From positions 10,933,931 through 10,997,930 of the forward strand of contig JARWKL010000010.1 in the NCBI GenBank assembly GCA_029961685.1: DNA of 64,000 bases, given 5' to 3'. Below, piece by piece: positions 50,433 to 62,958 of the stretch. Under the pieces are notes generated by a model that ran no database searches, was not told where the DNA came from, and worked only from the letters and a program-made list of their open reading frames with translations. Both the position numbers and the translations under genes were made by a program. Source of the stretch: Aristolochia californica. Lineage: Eukaryota > Streptophyta > Magnoliopsida > Piperales > Aristolochiaceae. Numbering within the stretch: position 1 is the stretch's first letter; the number at the start of each line of letters is the position of its first letter.

Positions 50433-51357
50433 AGGATCAGTTATAAGTCCCTTTCCTATAAAATTCCACCAAGGATAGTATTAGGGGCTGTACTAGTGGA
50501 ATTTCCAAAACTTGGATAACAAAACCTTGGAGTTCATTTTTAGTGCCTGAAATAATTTTGAAAATTTTTTTTGCACACACGATCTCAAAAATTTTCATTT
50601 TTTTATGCCTTATATATTTTGTTTTACGACAAAAAAGGGAGAGTGAAAACTCAATTTGGATCTTAAAAGAAATTTGAAACTCCAAATTGGAAATCCACAA
50701 ATGCTGAGAGAGATAGTTCCAAAAAGTACCTGTGATTTTTAAGGATAGGCATAAAGTGGGTTGTTTGGCCATGGTAAATATCCAACCACTTGAGAATTTG
50801 ATTTTTTCTACTTCTTGAAAATTTTGGATCCTTAGGTCCTCTTGCATCCTCAACGTGTTTCTGGCATGCATATCCACCACACTTAAAGCATGTTAGGATC
50901 CGTTACAAGTCCCTTCCCTTTAAAATTCCACCATGCTTATTATTAGTGTTTGTACTGGTGGAATTTCAAGAACATTAACAAACCTTGGAGTTCATTTTTA
51001 TTGCCTGAAATAATTTTGAATTTTTTTTTTTGCGTACATGAACTATAAAATTTTCATTTTTTTTATGCCTTTTATCTTTTTTGTTTACGAGAAAAATGGG
51101 AGAGTGAAAAACTCAAGTTTGGATCAGAAAACAAATTTGAACATCCAAAATGGAAATGCACAAATGTAGAGAGAGATAGTTCCAAAAAGTATCTGTGATT
51201 TTTAAGGATAGGCAGAAACTGGGTTGTTTGGCCCTGGTAAATACCCAACCACTTGAGAATTTGATTTTTTCAACTCCTTGAAATTTTTGGATCATTAGGT
51301 CCACTTGCGTCCTCAATGTGTTTCTGGCATGCATATCTACCACACTTAAAGCATGTT
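50433..51357. repeat. Two-monomer block, copy 2 of 3 (GAACATTAACAAA type)
   Basis: Same marks as 44896-45818, 5537 bp downstream (twelve monomers). The shortened GAACATTAACAAACC is near 50970. It is followed 1855 bp later by copy 3. Confidence 0.8.
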
Positions 51358-52287
51358 AGGATCAGTTACAAGTCCCTTTCCTATAAAATTCCACCAAGCT
51401 TAATATTAGGGACTGTACTAGTGGAATTTCCAAAACATGGATAACAAAACCTTGTATTTCATTTTTAGTGCCAGAAATAATTTTGAAATTTTATTTTTGC
51501 ATACATGAACTGTAAAATTTTCATTTTCTTATGCCTTATATCTTTTTTTTTTACGAGAAAAATGGGTGAGTGAAAACTCAAGTTTGGATCTGAAAACAAA
51601 TTTGAACATCCAAAATGGAAATGCACAAATGCTGAGAGTGATAGTTCCAAAAAGTATCTGTGATTTTTTAAGGATAGGCAAAAAGTGGGTTGTTTGGCCC
51701 TCGTAAATATCCAACCACTTGAGAATTTTATTTTTTCAACTCCTTGAAACTTTTGGATCATTAGGTCCACTTGCATCCTCAAAATGTTTTTGGCATGCAT
51801 ATCCACCACACTTAAAGCATGTTAGGATCAGTTAGAAGTCCCTTTCCTATAAAATTCCACCAAGCTAATTATTAGGGGCTGTACTAGTGGAATTTCCAGA
51901 ACATGGATAACAAAACCTTGGAGTTCATTTTTAGTGCCTGAAATAGTTTTGAAATTTTTTTTTCGCATACATGAAGTCTAAAAAATTACATTTTTTTTTG
52001 CCTTGTATCTTTTTTTTACGAGAAAAATGGGAGATTGAAAACTCAAGTTTGGCTCTGAAAACAAATTTGAACATCCAAAATAGAAATCCACAAATGCTGA
52101 GAAAGATAGTTCCGAAAAGTATCTATGATTTTTAAGGATTGGCAAAAAGTGGGTTGTTTGGCCCTGGTAAATATCCAACCACTTGAGAATTTGATTTTTT
52201 CTACTCCTTGAAATTTTTGGATCATTAGGTCCACTTCCGTCCTCAACATGTTTCTGGCATGCATATCCACCACACTTAAAGAATGTT

Positions 52288-53213
52288 AGGATCAATTCCA
52301 AGTCCCTTTCCTATAAAATTCCACCAAGCTTTATTATTAGGGGCTATACTAGTGGAATTTCCAAAACTTGGATAACAAAACCTTGGAGTTCATTTTTAGT
52401 GCCTGAAATAATTTTGAAATTTTTTTTTGCACACTTGAACTCTAAAATTTTCATTTTTTTTATGCCTTATATATTTTTTTTACGAGAAAAAAGGGAGAGT
52501 GAAAAGTCAATTAGGATCTGAAAAGAAATTTGAAAATCCAAAATGGATATGCACAAATGCTGAGAGAGATAGTTCCAAAAAGTACCTGTGATTTTTAAGG
52601 ATATGCAAAAAGTGGGTTGTTTGGCCATGGTAAATATCCAACCACTTGAGAATTTGATTTTTTCTACTCCTTCAAATTTTTGCATCCTTAGGTCCTCTTG
52701 CGTCCTCAACGTGTTTCTGGCATGCGTATCCACCACACTTAAAGCATGTTTGGATCCGTTACAAGTCCCTTTCCTTTAAAATTCCACCAAGCTTATTATT
52801 AGGGATTGTACTAGTGGAATTTCAAGAACATTAACAAACCTTGGAGTTCATTTTTATTGCCTGAAATAATTTTGAAATTTGTTTTTTTACGTACATGAAC
52901 TATAAAATTTTCATTTTGGTATGCCTTTTATATTTTTTGTTGACGAGAAAAATGGTAGATTAAAAACTCAAGTTTTGGATCTTAAAACAAATTTGAACAT
53001 CCAAAATGGAAATGAACAAATGCAGAGAGAGATAGTTCCAAAAAGTATCTATGATTTTTAAGGATAGGCAAAAACTGGGTTGTTTGGCCCTGGTAAATAT
53101 CCAACCACTTGAGAATTTGATTTTTTCAACTCCTTCAAATTTTTGGATCATTAGGTCCACTTGCGTCCTCAACGTGTTTCTGGCATGCATATCTACCACA
53201 CTTAACGCATGTT
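52288..53213. repeat. Two-monomer block, copy 3 of 3 (GAACATTAACAAA type)
   Basis: Marks as in copies 1 and 2, with GAACATTAACAAACC near 52826, and GTACATGAACTATAAAATT in common with copy 2. The offset to copy 2 is 1855-1856 bp (four monomers), but the two monomers in between are not copied, so this is not a clean tetramer HOR. Confidence 0.8.
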
Positions 53214-53678
53214 AGGATCAGTTACATGTCCCTTTCCTATAAAATTCCACCAGGCTTATTATTAGGGGCTATCCTAGTGGAATTTCCATAACATGGATAA
53301 CAAAACCTTGGAGTTCATTTTTAGTACCTGAAATAATTTTGAATTTTTTTTTTTGCATACATGAACTCTAAAATTTTCATTTTGTTATGCCTTATATCTT
53401 TTTTGTTTACGAGAAAATTGGGAGAGTGAAAACTAAAGTTTGGATCTGAAAACAAATTTGAACATCCAAAATGGAAATGCACAAATGCTGAGACAGATAG
53501 TTCCAAAAAGTTTCTGTGATTTTTAACTATAGGCAAAAAGTGGGTTGTTTGGCCCTGGTAAATATTCAACAACTTGAGAATTTGAATTTTTCTTCTCGTT
53601 GAAATTTTTGGATCATTAGGTCCCCTTGCATCCTTAACTTGTTTCTGGCACGCATATCCACCACACTTAAAGCATGTG

Positions 53679-54607
53679 AGGATGAGTTACAAGTACCTTT
53701 CCTATAAAATTCCACCAAGCTTATTACTAGGGGCTGTACTAGTGGAATTTCAAAAACATGGATAACAAAACCTTGGAGTTCATCTGTAGTGCCTGAAATA
53801 ATTTTGAAATTTTTTTTTTGCGTACATGAACTCTAAAATTTTCATTTTGTTATGCCTTATATCTTTTTTGTTTACGAGAAAAATGGGAGACTGAAAACTC
53901 AAGTTTCGATCTGAAAACAAATTTTAACATCCAAAATGGAAATGCACAAATTCTGAGAGAGATAGCTCCAAAAAGTATCTGTGATTTTTTAAGAATAGGC
54001 AAAAAGTGGGTTGTTTGGCCCTGGTAAATATCCATCCACTTGAGAATTTGATTTTTTCTACTCCTTGAAATTTTTGGATCATTATGTCCACTTGCATCCT
54101 CAAATGTTTCTGGCATACAAATCCACCACACTTAAAGCATGCTAGGATCAGTTACAAGTTCCTTTCCTATAAAATTCCACCAAGCTTATTATTAGGGGCT
54201 GTACTACTGGAATTTCCAGAACATGGATCGCAAAACCTTGGAGTTCATTTTTAGGGCCTGAAATAATTTTAAATTTTTTTTGGCATACATGAACTCTAAA
54301 ATTTTCATTTTGTTATGTGTTATATCTTTTTTGTTTACGAGAAAAATAGGAGAGTGAAAAATCAAGTTTGGTTCTGAAAAACAATTTGAACATCCAAAAT
54401 GGAAATGCACAAATGCTGAGAGAGTTAGTTCCAGAAAGTATCTGTGATTTTTTAAGGATTGGCAAAAAGTGGGTTGTTTGGCCCTGGTAAATCTCCAACT
54501 ATTTGAGAATTTGATTTTTTCTACTCCTTGAAATTTTTGGATCATTAGGTCCACTTGCGTCCTCAACATGTTTCTGGCATGCATATCCACCACACTTAAA
54601 GAATGTT
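53679..54607. repeat. Two-monomer block, copy 1 of 3 (GGGAGACTG / TTTCGATCTG type)
   Basis: The first monomer has GCGTACATGAACTC, GGGAGACTGAAAAC, CAAGTTTCGATCTG, CAAATTCTGAGAG, ATAGCTCC, CCTCAAATGTTTCTGG and GGCATACAAATCC. The second opens CTAGGATCAG and has TACTACTGGAATTTCC, GGATCGCAAAACC and CTCCAACTATTTGAG. Copies follow at 59249 and 62959. Confidence 0.82.
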
Positions 54608-56467
54608 AGGATCAGTTCCAAGTCCCTTTCCATAAATTCCACCAAGCTTTATTATTAGGGGCAATACTAGTGGAATTTCCAGAACATGGATAACAAAACC
54701 TTGGAGTTTATTTTTAGTGCCTGAAATAATTTTGAAATTTTTTTTTTTTCATACATGAACTCTAAAATTTACGTTTTGTTATGCCTTATATATTTTTTTT
54801 TACGAGAAAAATAGGAGATTGAAAACTCAAGTTTGGATCTGAAAACAAATTTGAACATCCAAAATAGAAATGCACAAATGCTGAGAGAGATAGTTCCGAA
54901 AAGTATCTGTCATTTTTAAGGATAGGCAAAAAGTGGGTTGTTTGGCCCTGGAAATATCCAACCACTTGAGAATTTGATTTTTTCTACTCCTTGAAATTTT
55001 TGGATCATTAGGTCCACTTCCCTTCTCAACATGTTTCTGGCGTGCATATCCACCACACTTAAAGAGTGTTAGGATCAATTCCAAGTCCCTTTCCTATAAA
55101 ATTCCACCAAGCTTTATTATTAGGGGCTATACTAGTGGAATTTCCAGAACGTGGATAACAAAACCTAGGCTTCCGTTTTTAGTGCCTGAAATAATTTTGA
55201 ATTTTTTTTTTTGCATACATGAACTCTTAAATTTTCATTTTGTTATGCCTTATATCATTTTTGTTTACGACAAAATTGGGAGAGTGAAAACTCTAGTTTG
55301 GATCAGAAAACCAATTGTAACATCCAAAATGGAATTACACAAATGTTGAGAGAGATAGTGGCAAAAAGTATCTGTGATTTTTAAGGATAGGCAAAAAGTG
55401 GGTTGTTTGGCCCTGGTAAATATCCAACAACTTGAGAATTTGATTTTTTTTACTCTAAATTTTTGGATCATTAGGTCCAATTGTGTCCTCAATAAGTTTC
55501 TGGCATGCATATCCACTACACTTAAAGCATGTTAGGATCAATTACAAGTCCATTTCCTATAAAATTCCACCAAGCTGATTATTAGGGGTTGTACTAGTGG
55601 AATTTCCAAAACTTGGATAACAAAACCTTCGAGTTCATTTTTGGAGCCCGAAATAATTTTGACATTTTTTTTTTTGCATACATGAACTGTAAAATTTCAT
55701 TTTGTTATGCCTTATATCTTTTTTGTTCACGAGAAAACTGGGAGAGTGAAAACTCATGTTTGGATCTGAAAACAAATTTCAACATCCAAAATGGAAATGC
55801 AAAAATGCTGAGAGAGATAGTTCCAAAAAGTATTTGTGATTTTTTATGGATAGGCAAAAAGTGGGTTGTTTGGCCCTGGTAAATATCCAACCACTTGAGA
55901 ATTTTATTTTTTCTACTCCCTAAAATTTTTGGATCATTAGGTCCACTTGCATCTTGAACATGTTTCTGGCACGCATATCCACCACACTTAAAGCATGTTA
56001 GGATCAGTTACAAATCCCTTTCCTATAAAATTTCACCAAGCTTATTACTAGGCGTTGAACTAGTGGAATTTCCAGAACATGGAAAACAAAACCTTGGAGT
56101 TCATTTTTAGTGCCTGAAATAATTTTGAAATTTTTTTTTTTTGCTTACCTGAACTCTAAAAGTTTCATTTTGATATGCCTTGTATCTTTTTTTATTACGA
56201 GAAAAATGGGAGAGTGAAAACTCAAGTTTGGATCTGAAAACTAATTTGAACATCCAAAATGGAAATACACAAATGCTGAAAGAGAGAGTTCGAAAAAGTA
56301 TCTGTAATTTTTTAAGGATTTGTAAAAAGTGGGTTGTTTGGCCCTTGTAAATATCCAACCACTTGAGAATTTGATTTTTTCTACTCCTTGAAATTTTTGG
56401 ATCATTAGGTCCACTTGCAACCTACACATGTTTTTGGCATACATATCCACCACACTTAAAGCATGTT

Positions 56468-58323
56468 AGGATCAGTTACAAGTCCCTTTCCTATAAAATT
56501 CCACCAAGCTTATTACTAGGGGCTGTACTAGTGGAATTTCCAAAACATGGATAACAAAACTTTTGAGTTCATTTTTAGTGCCTGAAATAATTTTGAATTT
56601 TTTTTTTCATACATGAACTCTAAAATTTTCATTTTGTTATGCCTTATATCTTTTTTCTTTACGAGAAAAATGGGAGTGTGAAAACTCAAGTTTCGATCTG
56701 AAAAAAAAATTGAACATCCAAAATGGAAATGCAGAAATGCTGAGAGAGATAGTTCCAAAAAGTATCCGTGATTTCTAAGGGTAGGCAAAAAGTGGGTTGT
56801 TTGGCCCTGGTAAATATCCAACCACTTGAGAATTTGATTTTTTTCTACACCTTGAAATTTTTGGATCTTTAGGTCCACTTGCAACCTCAACATCTTTCTG
56901 GCATGCAAATCCACCACACTTAAAGCATGTTAGGACCAGTTACAAGTCCCTTTCCTATAAAATTCCACCAAGCTTATTATTAGGGGCTGTACTAGTGGAA
57001 TTTCCAGAACATCGATCACAAAACCATGGAGTTCATATTTAGTGCCTGAAATAATTTTGAAATTTTTTTTGCTTCCGTGAACTCTAGAATTTTCATTTTG
57101 TTATGCCTTATATCTTTTTTGTTTACGAGAAAAATGGGAGAGTGCAAAATCAAGTTTGGATCTAAAAACAAATTTGAACATCCAAAATGGAAATGCACAA
57201 ATGCTGCGAGAGATAGTTCCAAAAAGTATCTCTGATTTTTTAAGGATTCTCAAAAAGTGGGTTGTTTGGCCCTGGTAAATCTCCAATCACTTGGGAATTT
57301 GATTTTTTCTACTCCTTGAAATTTTTGGATCATTTGGACCACTTGCATCCTCAACATGTTTCTGGTATTCATATCCACCACACTTAAAGCATGTTAGGAT
57401 CAGTTACAAGTCCCTTTCCTATAAAATTCCACCATGCTTATTATTAGGGGCTGTACTAGTGGAATTTCCAAAACATGGATAACTAAACCTTGGAGTTCAT
57501 TTTTAGTGCCTGAAATAATTTTGAAATTTTTTTTTTCATACATGAATTCTAACATTTTCATTTTGTTATGCCTTATATCTTTTTTCTTTACGAGAAAAAT
57601 GGGAGTGTAAAAACTCAAGTTTCGATCTGAAAAAAAATTTGAACATCCAAAATGGAAATGCAGAAATGCTGAGAGAGATAGTTCCAAAAAGTATCCGTGA
57701 TTTCTAAGGGTAGGCAAAAAGTGGGTTGTTTGGCCCTGGTAAATATCCAACCACTTGAGAATTTGATTTTTTCTACAGCTTGAAATTTTTGGATCATTAG
57801 GTTCACTTGCATCCTCAACATGTTTCTGGCATGCAAATCCACCACACTTAAAGCATGTTAGGACCAGTTACAAGTCCCTTATCTATAAAATTCCACCAAG
57901 CTTATTATTAGGGGCTGTACTAGTGGAATTTCCAGAACGTCGATCACAAAACCATGGAGTTCATATTTAGTGCCTGAAATAATTTTGAAATTTTTTTTGC
58001 ATCCGCGAACTCTAGAATTTTCATTTTGTTATGCCTTATATCTTTTTTGTTTACGAGAAAAATGGGAAAGTGAAAAGTCAAGTTTGGATCTGAAAACAAA
58101 TTTGAATATCCAAAATGGAAATGCACCAATGCACAGAGAGATAGTTCCAAAAAGTATCTGTGATTATTTAAGGATAGGCAAAGAGTGGGTTGTTTGGCCC
58201 TAGTAAATATCCAACCACTTGGGAATTTGATTTTTTCTACTCCTTGAAATTTTTGGATTATTTGGTCCACTTGCATCCTCAACATGTTTCTGGTATTCAT
58301 ATCCACCACACTTAAAGCATGTT
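56468..58323. repeat. Tandem dimer of 928 bp, two copies
   Basis: Monomers 56468 and 56932 are repeated by 57396 and 57860, all exactly 464 bp. First members share TTCTTTACGAGAAAAATGGG, GGGAGTGT, CAAGTTTCGATCTG, ATGCAGAAATGC, AGTATCCGTGATTTC and TAAGGGTAGG. Second members share AGGACCAGTT, TCGATCACAAAACCATGG, TTCATATTTAGTGCC, AACTCTAGAATTTTC, GGGAATTTG and TCTGGTATTCATATCC. The middle of 57860 differs and is annotated as a conversion-like patch. Confidence 0.83.
58065..58212. repeat. Conversion-like patch inside monomer 57860
   Basis: This stretch carries AATGGGAAAGTG, ATGCACCAATGCA, TGATTATTTAAGGATAGGC, AAAGAGTGGG and GGCCCTAGTAAATATCC. The same rare combination is in monomer 49965 (about 50168-50322). 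Flanks on both sides are of the 56932 type, so only a central piece of roughly 150 bp was exchanged. The donor type lies 17 monomers away (offset near 7890 bp). Confidence 0.75.
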
Positions 58324-59248
58324 AGGATCAGTTACAAGTCCCTTTCCTATAAAATTACACCTAGCTTATTATTAGGGGCTGTACTAGTGGAATTTCCAAA
58401 ACATGGATAACTAAACCTTGGAGTTCATTTTTAGTGCCTGAAATAATTTTGATTTTTTTTTTCATACATGAACTCTAAAATATTCATTTTCTTATGCCTT
58501 ATATCATTTTTGTTTACGATAAAAATAGGAGAGTGAAAACACCAGTTTGGATCTGAAAAAAAATTTGAACATTCAAAATGGAAATGCACAAATGCTGAGA
58601 GACATAGTTCCAAAAAGTATTTGTGATTTTTTAAGGATAGGCAAAAAGGGGGTTGTTTGGCCCTGATAAATATCTAACCACTTGAGAATTTGATTTTTAT
58701 ACTCCTTGAAATTTTTGGATCATTAGGTCCACTTGCATCCTTAACATGTTTCTGGCATGCATATCCACCACACTTAAAGCATGTTAGGATCAGTTACAAG
58801 TCCCTTTCCTATAAAATTCCACCAAGCTTATTACTAGGGTTTGTACTAGTGAAATTTCCAGAACATGGATAACAAAACCATGGAGTTCATTTTTAGTGCT
58901 TGAAATTATTTTGAATTTTTTTTTTTAAACATGAACTCTAAAATTTTCATTTTGTTATGCCTTATATTTTTTTTGTTTACGAGAAAAATGGGTGAGTGAA
59001 AACTCAAGTTTGGATCTAAAACCAAATTTGAACACCCAAAATGGTAATGCATAAATGCTGAGATAGATAGTTCCAAAAAGTATCTGTGATTTTTTACGGA
59101 TAGGTAAAAAGTGGGTTGTTTGGCCCTTGTAAATATCCAACCACTTGAGAATTTGATTTTTTCTACTCCTTGAAATTTTTGGATCATTAGGTTCACTTGC
59201 ATCCTACACATGTTTCTGGCATGCATATCCACCACACATAAACATTTT

Positions 59249-60176
59249 AGGATCAGTTACGAGTCCTTTTCCTATAAAATTCCACAAAGCTTATTACTAG
59301 GGGCTGTACTAGTGGAATTTCCAGAACATGGATAACAAAACTTTCAAGTTCATTTTTTGTGCCTGAAATAATTTTGAAATTTTTTTTTGCGTACATGAAC
59401 TCTAAAATTTTCATTTTGTTATGCCTTATATCTTTTTTGTTTACGAGAAAAATGGGAGACTGAAAACTCAAGTTTCGATCTGAAAACAAATTTGAACATC
59501 CAAAATGGAAATGCACAAATTCTGAGAGAGATAGCTCCAAAAAGTATCTGTGATTTTTTAAGGATAGGCAAAAAGTGGGTTGTTTGGCCCTGGTAAATAA
59601 CCATCCACTTGAGAATTTGATTTTTTCAACTCCTTGAAATTTTTGGATCATTAGGTCCACTTGCATCCTCAAATGTTTCTGGCATACAAATCCACCACAC
59701 TTAAAGCATGCTAGGATCAGTTACAAGTTCCTTTCCTATAAAATTCCACCAAGCTTATTATTAGGGGCTGTACTACTGGAATTTCCAGAACATGGATCGC
59801 AAAACCATGGAGTTCATTTTTAGGGCCTGAAATAATTTTAAATTTTTTTTTGCATACATGAACTCTAAAATTTTCATTTTGTTATATGTTATATCTTTTT
59901 TGTTTACGATAAAAATAGGAGAGTGAAAAATCAAGTTTGGTTCTGAAAAAAAATTTGAACATCCAAAATGGAAATGCACAAATGCTGAGAGAGTTAGTTC
60001 CAAAAAGTATCTGTGATTTTTTAACGATTGGCAAAAAGTGGGTTGTTTGGCCCTGGTAAATCTCCAACTATTTGAGAATTTGATTTTTTCTACTCCTTGA
60101 AATTTTTGGATCATTTGGTCCAGTTCCATCCCCAACATGTTTCTGGTATGCATATCCACCACACTTAACGCATGTT
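59249..60176. repeat. Two-monomer block, copy 2 of 3 (GGGAGACTG / TTTCGATCTG type)
   Basis: Same marks in the same order as 53679-54607, 5570 bp downstream (twelve monomers). The second monomer again has TACTACTGG, GGATCGCAAAACC and CTCCAACTATTTGAG. Confidence 0.82.
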
Positions 60177-60839
60177 AGGATCAGTTACAAGTCCCTTTCC
60201 TATATATTTCCACCAAGCTTATTATTAGGGGCTGTACAAGCGGAATTTCCAAAACATGGATAAAAAAAATTTTGGAGTTCATTTTTAGTGCCTGAAATAA
60301 TTTTGAAATTTTTTTTTTTTGCATACATGAACTGTCAAATTTTCATTTTCTTATGCCTTATACCTTTTTTGTTTACTAGAAAAATGGGAGAGTGAAAACT
60401 CTAGTTTGGATCTGAAGACAAATTTGAACATCCAAAATGGAAATGCACCAATGCTGAGAGAGATAGTTCCAAAAAGTATCTGTGATTTTTTAAGGATAGG
60501 AAAAGAGTGGGTTGTTTGGCCCTGGTAAATGTCCAACCACTCTAGATTTAGATTTTTTCTACTCCTTGAAATTTTTGGATCATTAGGTTGACTTGTGTCC
60601 TCAACATGTTTCTGGGATGCAAATCCACCACACTTAAAGCATGTTAGGATCAGTTACAAGTCCCTTTCCAATAAAATTCCACGTAGCTTATTATTAGGGG
60701 CTGTACTTATGGAATTTCCAAAACATGGATCAAAAAACCTTGGAGTTCATTTTTAGTGCCTGAAATAATTTTGAACTTTTTTTTTTGCATACGTGAACAC
60801 TAAAATTTTCATTTTGTTTTGCCTTGTATCTTTTTTGTT

Positions 60840-60858
60840 TACGAGAAAAAAATCAAGT
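60840..60858. other. Small deletion junction in a monomer (about 13 bp lost)
   Basis: Monomer 60646-61098 is 453 bp. ACGAGAAAAAAATCAAGTTT replaces the usual ACGAGAAAAATGGGAGAGTG followed by AAAACTCAAG. The loss lies between two A-rich stretches. Confidence 0.75.
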
Positions 60859-61563
60859 TTGGATCTGAAAACAAATTTGAACATCCAAAATGGAAATGCA
60901 AAAATGCAGAGAGAGATAGTTCCAAAAAGTATCTGTGATTTTTTAAGGATTGGCAAAAAGTGGGTTGTTTGGCCCTGGTAAATATCCAACCACTTGAGAA
61001 TTTAATTTTTTCTACTCCCTGAAATTTTAGGATCATTAGGTCCACTTGCATCCTTATCATTTTTGTGGCACGCATATCCCCCACACTTAAACAATGTTAG
61101 AATCAGTTACATGTCCCTTTCCAATAAAATTCCACCAAGCCTTTTACTAGGGGCTGTACTAGTGGAATTTCCAGAACATGGATAACAAAACCTTGGAGTT
61201 CATTTTTAGTGCCTGAAATAATTTTGAATTTTTTTTTTGCTTACATGAACTCTAAAATTTTCATTTTGATATGCCTATTATCTTTTTTGTTCACGAGATA
61301 AATGGGAAAGTGAAAACTCAAGTTTGGATCTGAAAACATATTTGAACATCCAAAATGGAAATGCACCAATGCTGAGAGAGATAGTTCCAAAAAGTATCTC
61401 TGAATTTTTAAGGATAGGCAAAAAGTGGGTTGTTTGGCCCTGGTAAATATGCCACCACTTGAGAATTTGATTTTTTCGACTCCTTCAAATTTTTGAATCA
61501 TTAGGTCCACTTGCATCCTCAAAATGTTTCTGGCATGCATATCCACCACACTTAAAGCATGTG

Positions 61564-62029
61564 AGGATCAGTTACAAGTGCTTTTCCTATAAAATTCCAC
61601 CAAGCTTAATACTAGGGGCTGTACTAGTGGAATTTCTAGAACATGGATAACAAAACCTTGGAGTTCATTTTTACTGCTTGAAATAATTTTGAATTTTTTT
61701 TTTTTGTAAACATGAACTCTAAAATTTTCACTTTGTTATGCCTTATATCTTTTTTGTTTACGAGAAAAATGGGAGAGTGAAAACTCAAGTTTGGATCTCA
61801 AAAAAAATTTGAACACCCAAAATTTTAATGCACAAATGCTGAGAGAGATAGTTCCAAAAAGTATGTGTGATTTTTTAAGGATAGGCAAAAAGTGGGTTGT
61901 TTGGCCCTCGTAAATATCCAACCACTTGAGAATTTGATTTTTTCTTCTCCTTAAAATTTTTGGATCAATAGGTCCACTTGCAACCTCAACATGTTTCTGG
62001 CATGCATATCAACCACACTTAAACATGTT
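61564..62029. repeat. TTTGTAAACATG-type monomer, related to 63423-63886
   Basis: Shares with 63423-63886: TTTGTAAACAT, TTTTCACTTTG, a TCTAATGCAC or TTTAATGCAC block after an AAAATT, AGTATGTGTGATTTTTTAAG, GGCCCTCGTAAATATCC, TTCTCCTTAAAATTTTT, ATCAATAGGTCCAC, ATATCAACCACACTTAAACA. The offset is 1859 bp (four monomers). A looser relative starts at 48135 (TTTTGTAAACAAGAAC). Confidence 0.75.
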
Positions 62030-62958
62030 AGGATCAGTTACAAGTCCCTTTCCTAAAAAATTCCACCAAGCTTATTATTAGGGGCTGTACTAGTGGAATT
62101 TCCAGAACATGGATAACAAAACCTTGGGATTCTTTTTTAGTGCCTGAAATAATTATGAAATTTTTTTTTTGCATACATGAACTCTAAAATTTGCTTTATT
62201 GTATGCCTTATATCTTTTTTTTTACGAGAATAATGGGAGAGTGAAAACTCAAGTTTGCATCTGAAAACAAATTTGAACATCCAAAATAGAAATGCACCAA
62301 TCCTGAGAGAGATAGTTCCAAAAAGTTTCTGTGATTTTGTAAGGATTGGCGAAAAGTGGGTTGTTTGGCCCGAGTAAATATCCAAATACGTGAGAATTTG
62401 ATTTTTTCTACTTCTTGAAATTTTTGGATCATTAGGTCCACTTGCATCCTCAACATGTTTCTGGCATGCAAATCCACCACACTTAAAGCATTTTAGGATC
62501 AGTTACAAGTCCCTTTCCAATAAAATTCCACCTGGCTTATTATTAGGGGTTGTACTAGTGGAATTTTCAGAACATGGATAACAAAACCTTGGAGTTCATT
62601 TTTAGTGCCTGAAATAATTTTGAAATAATTTTTTTTCATACATGAACTCTAAAATTTTCATTTTGTTTTGACTTATATCTTTTTTGTTTACGAAAAAAAT
62701 GGGAGAGTGAAAACCCAAGTTTGGATCTGAATACAAATTTGAACATCCATAATGGAAATGCACAAATGCTGAGAGAGATAGTTCCAAAAAGTATCTATGA
62801 TTTTTTAAGGATAGGCAAAAAGTGGGTTGTTTGGCCCTCGTAAATACCCAACCACTTGAGAATTTTATTTTTTCTACTCCTTCAAATTTTTGGATCGTTA
62901 GGTCCAATGGCGTCCTCAACATGTTTCTGGTGCATATCCACCACACTTAAAGCATGTG

